Source of the DNA: an uncultured Lachnospiraceae bacterium
GTDB lineage: Bacteria; Bacillota; Clostridia; Lachnospirales; Lachnospiraceae
Reading direction: 5' to 3'
DNA length: 28,950 nucleotides
NCBI GenBank assembly: GCA_900554205.1
Contig: USGM01000031.1
Coordinates: 1 to 28,950 of the forward strand
The translations under genes were made by a program, and so were the position numbers. This document shows, piece after piece, positions 22,292 to 28,950 of this stretch (the stretch's first letter is position 1; each line of letters begins with the position of its first letter). Under the pieces are notes generated by a model. The model was given only the letters and a program-made list of their open reading frames with translations. It did not search any database and had not been told where the DNA came from.

Positions 22292-25207
22292 TTAAAAAAG
22301 GTTCTCAATTTTTCCAAATTTATCTTTCTCCGCCTTAATCATCTGTTCATTTCCAACAACACAGAGATAGTCATCCTCGATAAACGCCTTGATATACTTT
22401 GAAAGTCCGCGGATGTCCTCAGGCGTCGCATCCAGCACCTGATTTCTCGCCTCCTGCATCATCTCATAGGTCAGTCCCGTAATGTAATGCTCTCTGGAAC
22501 GTCTTCCCTTTCCTGCTGCCGTGAGCGGTGTATCGAGATCACTGATCGCACCGATGATATACTTTGTCATTGTGCGCTCATCCGCCTGATAATTTGCGAT
22601 AAAGTCCACTGCCTTCTCGAAAACGTCAATCGTCTGTGCCAGATTCGGGTCACGGTAAGAGCAGAAATAGCTTCCTCCGTCTCTGTAGAAATTGCACATG
22701 CAGCCATACGCGCCGCCCTTGACACGGATGTTGACCCAGAGATACTCATAGCCCATCATCACGCGCAGCACATTCAGAGCCCCGGTGTAGGGCAGTCCCT
22801 TGTTTAAGAAGTTTCCTGCGCGGCAGACAAAGTCAACCTGATTAGGGGTGGTCAGACCTTCGTTCTTCCTCTCTGTCTTCGGCTCATATGCCTCCTTCTG
22901 CACCTCACAGGTGTACAGTCTGCTCTTAAACGCTTCGACCGGTCCCGCAAGCTCCTCCAGTGCAGCCGCATCACCTGTAAAATCAATCATCAGGTTTTCC
23001 GGCCGGAAGATCATCTTACAGAGCATCTGCAGCTTTGCGGTGATCTCGTCCTTTTTCGTCTCGAAATCCTGTTCAAGTTCACAGTTGAAGCGGTACTGAT
23101 CCACACCGTTCTGTACCTCATCCACGGCACTCTTCACGCTGCCGTAGGAAAGCGCTCTCTGGATGGCAATGACATGTCCTGCCTGATTTGCAAAGTCGCG
23201 GAATTTGGAATCGTTCTCCGCCAGTATCTCCTTCATCCTCTTCGTGTCGGAGAAATCTGTCGTCAGTATCAGCTCTTCCATCAGTTCAATGGCTCTGGGC
23301 AGATTCTCGTACAGCGCCTTTGTGCAGACCTCCATTGTCATAGTATACTTGCCCGCATCGACGACATTTCCGTAATTGTTCTGTGCCACAAATGTCTCTC
23401 CTGTCGCAAGATTGATCTCGCTGCACAGCTCCCCGTAGGTGTAATGTGCGGTATTCATATTGCAGAAGGCACTCTTGAGGATACTCAGATAAGGGAAATA
23501 TTCCTCCGGGATGTCCTTTATGGTAAATACCATGCGCAGGTATCCGATGCCGTTCGTGAACAGGTCATGGAACAGCGCCGGTGTATCTCCCAGCTTTCTC
23601 ATCTCATTGTAGATGGGAGCAGCCTCGCGCTTTAAGTCTTCTCTTCCAAGGAGCGGGATCTTTGCAATATCCTCCGGTTTATCCTCTGTCTCCCTGAAAT
23701 CCTCCAGCTTTTTCATCATAGCGCGCACATCGTCGAGCTCCTGCTTACTCATGCCGCTCTTGATCGCCGCCAGCTTTTCTTTCAGCTTCTGCTCCTGCTC
23801 GGCAGCAAGTCCCTCCTTCGGCTGAAGAATGATAGTTGCGGAATGAGGGTTGTCCAGAAGGTATTTCCGGATAATCTGCTCAAAATACCCTTCCTTCGCC
23901 TTTTTGCGCAGTGCCGCGTAGGTTGCGTTTGCCTCGATATGGATGAAGGGCTTATTGTCATCATAGAGCCAGCTGTCGAGCAGCTGCAGTCCGTACATCA
24001 GTCCCTTCGGTGTCGTGCCGAAATCTGCCTCGCGGTACTTGAATTCATCATGGTTGATCGCAGAGAGCAGAGCCTTCTGGTCGAAGCCGTTCTTTACAAT
24101 GCCTTCCAGCACTTCCCGAATGACAGCCTTGAATTCCTCTTCTTTATCCGCAGAGGTTCCCTTTGCCACCACGCCGAAGAAAGGCTGCTTATAGCCGTTG
24201 TCATAGACGCTGAAGACATCCTTGCCGATTCCCTTGTCGATCAGCGCCTGCTTTAAGGGCGCTCCCGGTACGGTGCAGAGTGCGAAATCCAGCACCTTCA
24301 TCGCAATGACAAGCTCTCTGTCCAGACAGTCTCCCGCCGAGAAGCACTGTGCAAGATAGGTATTTTCCTCCGCACTCTCCCCCTCTCCGAGCGGGATCTC
24401 CTTTACGAGACGGTTCGGCTTCTCAAAGCAAGGCTCCTCCGTGATTTGGGAATCCACCTCGAGGTAATCATATTTGGAGAGGTATTCCCTGTCGATATAA
24501 TCCAGCTTCTCCGCCATATCCATGTTTCCGTACAGATAGATATAGCTGTTTGACGGATGATAGTAGGTTCTGTGGAAATCGAGGAACTGCTCATAGGTGA
24601 GGTCGGGAATATTCTCGGGATCACCGCCGGACTCCACACCGTAGGTCGTATGCGGATACAGCGCTGTCGAAATCTCTCTCCACAGAATGCTGTCCGGGTT
24701 GGAGAGCGCTCCCTTCATCTCATTATAAACGACACCGTTGTAGATCAGCTCGTCCTGATCGTTCAGCTCGTAATGCCAGCCCTCCTGCCGGAAAATCGCT
24801 TCGTTCTGGTAGGTGTTCGGATAGAAAACAGCGTCCAGATAAACGTTCATCAGATTCTGGAAATCCTTGTCATTACAGCTTGCAACCGGATATACAGTCT
24901 TGTCGGGATAGGTCATGGCGTTCAGGAAGGTATTCAGGGAACCCTTTGCCAGTTCCACAAAAGGATCCTTTACCGGGAAGTTCTTTGAGCCGCAGAGCAC
25001 GGAATGCTCCGTGATGTGCGCCACGCCCGTGGAATCCTTCGGGGTTGTGCGGAAGCCGATGTAAAAGACCTTATTGTCATCATCATTGGAAAGCAGAACC
25101 ACTCTTGCCCCCGTCTTCTTGTGCCTGCAGAGATAAGTCATACTGTCAATGTCCTTGATCTCCCTCTTCTCCAGAATCTCATACGCCTGTAAATCTTCTA
25201 CTTTCAT
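22292..25207 (-). CDS. M16C zinc metallopeptidase (presequence-protease/insulinase-like)
   Basis: A 971-residue clam-shell peptidase. The inverted zinc motif HxxEH is HITEH at residues 64-68, and the downstream Glu-bearing helix (VYNEMKGAL) supplies the third ligand region. LCGSKNFPVKDPFVELAKGSLNTFLNA is typical of M16C. GYEYLWVNIRVKGGAYG (with the R/Y pair for substrate) and FCSYRDPNL mark the second, inactive half. Members degrade unstructured peptides; the one here has no signal peptide and should be cytoplasmic. AAGGAGA is 6 bases before the ATG. The 25208-25266 gap has no clear promoter, so it may continue the transcript from the sigma-like gene. Confidence 0.93.
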   Translation of the reverse strand: MKVEDLQAYEILEKREIKDIDSMTYLCRHKKTGARVVLLSNDDDNKVFYIGFRTTPKDSTGVAHITEHSVLCGSKNFPVKDPFVELAKGSLNTFLNAMTYPDKTVYPVASCNDKDFQNLMNVYLDAVFYPNTYQNEAIFRQEGWHYELNDQDELIYNGVVYNEMKGALSNPDSILWREISTALYPHTTYGVESGGDPENIPDLTYEQFLDFHRTYYHPSNSYIYLYGNMDMAEKLDYIDREYLSKYDYLEVDSQITEEPCFEKPNRLVKEIPLGEGESAEENTYLAQCFSAGDCLDRELVIAMKVLDFALCTVPGAPLKQALIDKGIGKDVFSVYDNGYKQPFFGVVAKGTSADKEEEFKAVIREVLEGIVKNGFDQKALLSAINHDEFKYREADFGTTPKGLMYGLQLLDSWLYDDNKPFIHIEANATYAALRKKAKEGYFEQIIRKYLLDNPHSATIILQPKEGLAAEQEQKLKEKLAAIKSGMSKQELDDVRAMMKKLEDFRETEDKPEDIAKIPLLGREDLKREAAPIYNEMRKLGDTPALFHDLFTNGIGYLRMVFTIKDIPEEYFPYLSILKSAFCNMNTAHYTYGELCSEINLATGETFVAQNNYGNVVDAGKYTMTMEVCTKALYENLPRAIELMEELILTTDFSDTKRMKEILAENDSKFRDFANQAGHVIAIQRALSYGSVKSAVDEVQNGVDQYRFNCELEQDFETKKDEITAKLQMLCKMIFRPENLMIDFTGDAAALEELAGPVEAFKSRLYTCEVQKEAYEPKTERKNEGLTTPNQVDFVCRAGNFLNKGLPYTGALNVLRVMMGYEYLWVNIRVKGGAYGCMCNFYRDGGSYFCSYRDPNLAQTIDVFEKAVDFIANYQADERTMTKYIIGAISDLDTPLTAAGKGRRSREHYITGLTYEMMQEARNQVLDATPEDIRGLSKYIKAFIEDDYLCVVGNEQMIKAEKDKFGKIENLF

Positions 25208-25266
25208 TTATCTTCTCCTTTATATTAATTTTCCTATCATCCTTCTTAAAGTGGATCGTTCTTATA

Positions 25267-25686
25267 CTATAGCCCTAACAGCGCCAGCTTGCTCACCGAC
25301 AGCTCCTGAATCACAAGGCCGCAAGCCTCCTTGTCCTCCTTCGTCATCTTCACGAGTTCTTCCACGGTGAGCTGTTTTGTCACATATTCCTTTTTCTTCC
25401 CGCCGATGAGATGCCTCTTCTCCTCGATCACATTGACCTTGACCCTCGCCTTCATCTGCCGGTAGAGCTTCACCAGAAAATCCTCCGGCTTCAGATAATA
25501 GAGCTGGGTCTCCAGCGTATCCTCCGGGTCGTACTCCGGCGCTATGTATTTCTGGACGATCATGCGGAACTTGAACATGACCTCCTCCGCCTCCAGCAGC
25601 TCTGCAAAGGTATATTTGCAGCCCACATAGACGCGGCTCGTATCCTGCATGCTGTATTTATAGTCCTCATAGACTGACTGCTTCAT
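25267..25686 (-). CDS. conserved hypothetical protein, 139 aa, coupled to the sigma-like gene
   Basis: An unrecognised, soluble, mostly helical protein, with the pattern YTFAELLEAEEVMFKFRMIVQKYI, YYLKPEDFLVKLYRQMKARVKV and a C-terminal VTKQLTVEELVKMTKEDKE. No membrane segment, Cys cluster or enzyme motif is visible. GGAGGAG is 3 bases before the ATG, and the gene overlaps the end of the sigma-like gene by 20 bases, so the two are translated together. A partnership with the sigma-like protein (for example as its regulator) is possible from context only. Confidence 0.8.
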   Translation of the reverse strand: MKQSVYEDYKYSMQDTSRVYVGCKYTFAELLEAEEVMFKFRMIVQKYIAPEYDPEDTLETQLYYLKPEDFLVKLYRQMKARVKVNVIEEKRHLIGGKKKEYVTKQLTVEELVKMTKEDKEACGLVIQELSVSKLALLGL

Positions 25687-26428
25687 TTTCTCCTCCGATA
25701 TCCTCGATTTTGAAACCGCTCATCCGGCAGGCATCCTGAATTGCCTTCAGGGAAAGGCCTGTTTCCCGCGCCAGCTCCTCAGGTGTCACCTTCCTGTGAA
25801 GCTCCTCCGCCAGCTCTCTCGCCTTGTCTGCGACCAGATTGACCTTATCCGCGACCTTTCTGTCCGTCTTTGCGCTTGCCGCATTTTCCTGAATATAGTC
25901 CTCCATGGCATCCATCATCAGCTTTGCGAGCATCCCCTGCGCCTCAGAGGGCTTCTCAAGGCTGCCCAGCATGCCGGCTCCCATGGCAAGAGCCACATTT
26001 CCTTCCCCGATCAGATCTTCGAGGAAAACGCCCTGCCCGGTGTAGAGCTTTGCAATGTCTACCACATCTCTCAGGTATCCCTGGACAAGCTTCTGCTGTG
26101 CCTCCGACTCGCCTGCCATGGCGGAAATGGTAAATGCCTCGAGCTCTCCGGTGCTGTAGGACGGCAGTGCTGCGATTTCATTGAGATAGTCCTGCAGATA
26201 ATCTCTTTCCTCCTCCGTCAGAAATTCATCCGGATCGATGGGCTGACCGATTCCCACCTTATGCTTTACCAGATAGTCAAAGACCATCTGCATCTGGTTC
26301 TCGTTCAGCTCCTGTTCCGCAAACGCTTCCCGCACCTGCTCCCCGCTGACGCAATTTCCCTGCTCCTTCGCCAGCCGCCGCACCTGCTCCAGCGTCTGTG
26401 CAAACAATATTTCCTTTTTCTGGCTCAT
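25667..26428 (-). CDS. sigma-70-like protein with regions 1-2 and 3 but no region 4
   Basis: A 253-residue protein. Residues about 5-60 resemble sigma region 1.1. EFLTEEERDYLQDYLNEIAALP (69-89) resembles region 1.2 (YLKEIGRVP). LVQGYLRDVVDIAKLYTGQGVFLEDLIGEGN (114-144) follows regions 2.1-2.2, the core-polymerase contact. After that, where regions 2.3-2.4 should read FSTYATWWIRQAI, there is only an LEKPSEAQGMLAKLMMDAME stretch. DKVNLVADKARELAEELHRKVTPEELARETGL (194-225) resembles region 3, and the protein ends without region 4. It may bind RNA polymerase but lacks the usual promoter-reading parts. The ATG at 26428 has AGGGAG 5 bases upstream. Confidence 0.75.
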   Translation of the reverse strand: MSQKKEILFAQTLEQVRRLAKEQGNCVSGEQVREAFAEQELNENQMQMVFDYLVKHKVGIGQPIDPDEFLTEEERDYLQDYLNEIAALPSYSTGELEAFTISAMAGESEAQQKLVQGYLRDVVDIAKLYTGQGVFLEDLIGEGNVALAMGAGMLGSLEKPSEAQGMLAKLMMDAMEDYIQENAASAKTDRKVADKVNLVADKARELAEELHRKVTPEELARETGLSLKAIQDACRMSGFKIEDIGGENEAVSL

Positions 26429-26451
26429 ATCCGCTCCCTCTTTCTCTATGC

Positions 26452-27336
26452 TCAGACAATGTGCTGGTGCGTAAACAGATGGTACTGGCAGTACTCGTAG
26501 TTCCCGTTGCACTTGGAGCAGAAGCGGAATTCCAGCGTCGGATCATCCTGCTCCGTTCTGCCACAGACTGCACATTTGTGCTTCGTGATCTTCGGGTTCG
26601 GATTGCGCCTGATGTCCTGTCTAAATTCCATCTTGCGCTTCATCTGCTTCGGATTCCAGTGCATATGATTTCTGGATCTCAGCCAGAAAATCAGGAAATT
26701 CAGCAGGGACGCAGCAATCGCCGCCACCCCGAACCAGTATTCCGCATAGACGGAAAGGCCGATCCTGAAATAGCTGATCATCTCGTAGACCAGCATTCCC
26801 CCATACACGATTCCCAGCCACTTCACCTTGACCGGAACCACAAACATCAACAACACCTGCGCATTGGGGAAGGTCGCCGCATACGCGAGGAAGATCGACA
26901 TATTGATGAAATAGGTGCTGAACTGCCACGCGCCGGACGCACAGAGCGCCTTCATCACAAGAGCCGCCGACTCACCGTACACAAGGTAAAAGATCCCCAT
27001 ACATACAAAGCTTCCCACAACCGTGAGCAGTATTCCTGTAAAAATATAGACATTATACTGCCATGTGCCCCAGACCCTCTCGAGACTGTTGCCGAGGCTC
27101 AGATAAAAGAGCAGCATGATGATCGTAAAAATATCAAAGGAGGACGGCGGCGAGATCACCCATGTCACAAGCCTCCAGACCTGCCCATGCAGAATCGCGT
27201 ACGGGTCAAGCGTAAGATAACTCATCATCGACGGCATGAGCGCCTTCAAAAGATAGCCCAGTACATAGCAGCCGATCAATATAAAAGTCAGGTTCGGAAT
27301 GGCATATTTCCCGAACTTCTTCTCCCATTTACTCAT
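26452..27336 (-). CDS. rhomboid-like membrane protein with C-terminal zinc ribbon
   Basis: A 294-residue protein with about six transmembrane helices. GQVWRLVTWVISPPSS and LGNSLERVWGTWQYNVYI are typical of bacterial rhomboid-family proteins, but the GxSG serine loop and the catalytic His are not found. This suggests an inactive rhomboid relative. The C-terminal cytoplasmic part (from about residue 225) is basic and ends in a probable zinc ribbon with CAVC and CSKC pairs. The ATG at 27336 is used (GGAAAGGAACC upstream); a longer frame from 27405 overlaps the promoter. The stop is 23 bases before the sigma-like gene, making it first in that unit. Confidence 0.75.
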   Translation of the reverse strand: MSKWEKKFGKYAIPNLTFILIGCYVLGYLLKALMPSMMSYLTLDPYAILHGQVWRLVTWVISPPSSFDIFTIIMLLFYLSLGNSLERVWGTWQYNVYIFTGILLTVVGSFVCMGIFYLVYGESAALVMKALCASGAWQFSTYFINMSIFLAYAATFPNAQVLLMFVVPVKVKWLGIVYGGMLVYEMISYFRIGLSVYAEYWFGVAAIAASLLNFLIFWLRSRNHMHWNPKQMKRKMEFRQDIRRNPNPKITKHKCAVCGRTEQDDPTLEFRFCSKCNGNYEYCQYHLFTHQHIV

Positions 27337-27385
27337 TATTTCCGGTTCCTTTCCGTATGTCATTTTCAGCAAAAAAGCTGAATAC

Positions 27386-27414
27386 ATTGTATCATTCCCG
27401 ATCACATAAGTAAA
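27386..27414 (-). promoter_or_regulatory. probable promoter of the rhomboid-like gene unit
   Basis: The minus-strand -35 is TTTACT (27414-27409) and the -10 is TACAAT (27391-27386), with a 17-base spacer. Downstream in the leader lies a short hairpin TTCAGC-A6-GCTGAA (27365-27382). The -35 match is moderate. Confidence 0.5.
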
Positions 27415-27457
27415 CCGACCAATTTCTTTTTAATAGAATTTTCATACCTTTTGTTCG

Positions 27458-27486
27458 TTGCTTTTTCAACCCCGTTGTCGTATAAT
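27458..27486 (+). promoter_or_regulatory. probable promoter of the activase gene
   Basis: The plus-strand -35 is TTGCTT (27458-27463) and the -10 is TATAAT (27481-27486), with a 17-base spacer. This gives a leader of about 80 bases before the ATG at 27576. It is divergent from the rhomboid-like unit. Confidence 0.7.
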
Positions 27487-27575
27487 ACCTTAGAATGTCT
27501 ATTCATGTCGATGGGCTCACGGAACCATTGTGAAACCGTCTCTTTATGTGTTTTTGTTAGGAAGGATGTATTTGC

Positions 27576-28950
27576 ATGGAAATCAGAAACAAGAATGTAA
27601 CTCTCGGTATCGATATCGGCTCCACAACCGTCAAGATTGCCATTCTCGACGCAGATCACAATATTCTCTTTTCGGACTATAAACGTCATTATGCCAATAT
27701 CCGCGAGACTCTTTCTTCCCTTTTGACCAGGGCCTACAATCAGCTTGGCAATCTCACCCTTCACCCGATGATCACCGGCTCCGGCGGACTGACTCTCGCG
27801 AACCATCTCGGTGTGCCGTTCACGCAGGAGGTAATTGCGGTTGCAACTTCCCTGAAAGAGCTCGCACCGAAGACAGACGTTGCGATTGAGCTCGGCGGCG
27901 AGGATGCCAAGATCATTTATTTCGAGGGCGGCAATGTCGAGCAGCGAATGAATGGCATCTGCGCCGGAGGTACCGGCTCCTTTATCGACCAGATGGCTTC
28001 CCTGATCCAGACGGATGCCTCGGGACTGAATGAATATGCAAAAAATTATAAATCCCTGTATGCGATTGCCGCGCGCTGCGGCGTTTTTGCAAAGACAGAC
28101 ATACAGCCTTTAATCAACGAAGGCGCGACAAAGGAAGACCTTGCTGCGTCCATCTTTCAGGCTGTGGTAAACCAGACGATCTCCGGCCTTGCCTGCGGCA
28201 AACCGATCCGTGGACATGTTGCCTTTCTCGGAGGTCCCCTGCACTTCCTTTCCGAGCTCAAGGTCGCCTTTATCCGTACCCTGAATCTCGACGAGGAACA
28301 CATTATTGACACCGACAATTCCCACCTCTTCGCTGCGATCGGCTCTGCCCTCAATGCGAAGGAAGAGGTTTCCTATACAATGGAAGAAATGGTAAACAAG
28401 CTCTCCTCCGACATCAAAATGGAGTTTGAGGTTGAACGCATGGAGCCCCTCTTTGCCGACAAGGCGGCCTACGAGGAATTCAGCGCGCGCCACAGCAGGC
28501 ACCATGTGGCTTCCGCCGACCTTGCTTCCTATAAGGGTAAGGCATTTCTCGGCATCGACGCCGGCTCCACCACGACGAAAATTGCTCTCGTCGGCGAGGA
28601 TGGCTCCCTGCTGTATTCCTTTTACAGCAGCAACGACGGCAGTCCGTTAAAGACGGCGATCCGCTCCCTGAAGGAAATTTACGAGCAGCTCCCGGAGGAT
28701 GTACATATCGTCCGCTCCTGCTCCACAGGCTACGGTGAAGCTCTCATGAAGGCTGCTTTTCTGCTGGACGACGGCGAGGTGGAAACCGTTGCGCACTACT
28801 ATGCCGCCGCGTTCTTCAATCCCGCCGTGGACTGTATTCTCGACATCGGCGGTCAGGATATGAAGTGCATCAAGATCAAGAACCAAACCGTGGACAGCGT
28901 GCAGCTGAATGAAGCCTGCTCCTCCGGCTGCGGCTCCTTCATCGAGACCT
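27576..28950 (+). CDS. 2-hydroxyacyl-CoA dehydratase activase-type protein (partial, C-terminus beyond window)
   Basis: The only confident plus-strand gene; 458 codons are present and the frame is open to the edge. It has two ASKHA (BcrAD/BadFG) ATPase domains in tandem: GIDIGSTTVKIAILD (about residues 11-25) and GIDAGSTTTKIALV (about 325-338). Each has a [4Fe-4S]-type Cys in GICAGGTGSF (Cys129) or NEACSSGCGSF (near 450). AARCGVFAKTDIQPL with Cys168 is the second cluster ligand of the first domain. In this family, ATP hydrolysis drives one electron onto the dehydratase that removes water from 2-hydroxyacyl-CoA in anaerobes. Very large clostridial versions (about 1400 residues) carry dehydratase-like domains after the second ATPase; whether this one does lies outside the window. 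AGGAAGGA is about 9 bases before the ATG. Confidence 0.92.
   Translation, partial: MEIRNKNVTLGIDIGSTTVKIAILDADHNILFSDYKRHYANIRETLSSLLTRAYNQLGNLTLHPMITGSGGLTLANHLGVPFTQEVIAVATSLKELAPKTDVAIELGGEDAKIIYFEGGNVEQRMNGICAGGTGSFIDQMASLIQTDASGLNEYAKNYKSLYAIAARCGVFAKTDIQPLINEGATKEDLAASIFQAVVNQTISGLACGKPIRGHVAFLGGPLHFLSELKVAFIRTLNLDEEHIIDTDNSHLFAAIGSALNAKEEVSYTMEEMVNKLSSDIKMEFEVERMEPLFADKAAYEEFSARHSRHHVASADLASYKGKAFLGIDAGSTTTKIALVGEDGSLLYSFYSSNDGSPLKTAIRSLKEIYEQLPEDVHIVRSCSTGYGEALMKAAFLLDDGEVETVAHYYAAAFFNPAVDCILDIGGQDMKCIKIKNQTVDSVQLNEACSSGCGSFIET

Noticed and set aside
27402..27806. Minus-strand frame covering the activase start
   Set aside because: It is antisense to the clear GIDIGSTTVK activase domain and its promoter.

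Overview
The window reads as chromosomal DNA of an anaerobic, low-to-medium-GC Firmicute of the class Clostridia, most likely Lachnospiraceae. The reasons are a Bacillus/Clostridium-type ispF-cysE-cysS-mrnC-rlmB-sigH block, a cysteine T-box leader, strong AGGAGG-type ribosome sites, clostridial families (M16C peptidase, DUF4349, DUF4825, DUF3781) and a 2-hydroxyacyl-CoA dehydratase activase-type gene. Almost every gene is on the minus strand. The exception is the truncated activase gene at the right edge.

Layout, left to right. 1-285 holds no intact gene, only a possible remnant of a small transposon protein. 286-5198 is an efflux unit: an RND permease with a large coiled-coil insertion, followed by its TetR-type regulator, with a consensus promoter and a palindromic operator in front. 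5218-12651 is the housekeeping block. In transcription order it has a DEAD-box RNA helicase with an arginine-rich repeat tail, ispF, a Cys T-box, cysE, cysS, mrnC, rlmB, sigH and a membrane-anchored metallo-beta-lactamase-fold protein. Most of these genes overlap or lie within about 15 bases of each other.

12650-16900 is an AT-richer accessory region. It has a GNAT acetyltransferase, a DUF3781 protein, a multi-span membrane protein, a decayed TetR-type regulator that keeps a perfect promoter, an ATC-hydrolase-like protein, a minimal pyroglutamyl-peptidase-like protein and an array of exact 53-bp tandem repeats. 16893-20414 has a histidine phosphatase and a GH31 glycosidase. The GH31 gene lies between two copies of the 3' end of a DUF4825 gene, and the upstream copy is frameshifted.

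20450-27414 looks like one long minus-strand unit: a rhomboid-like membrane protein with a zinc ribbon, a sigma-70-like protein lacking region 4, an unknown 139-residue protein, an M16C metallopeptidase, a DUF4349 lipoprotein and an AlkD-type repair protein, ending at a clear terminator. A divergent promoter region (27337-27575) then drives the plus-strand activase gene.

The observations most worth a second look are the 53-bp hairpin array, the GH31 gene bracketed by DUF4825 ends, the sigma-like protein in its operon, and a terminator-like hairpin in the helicase leader. No complete new defence or mobile system was identified.
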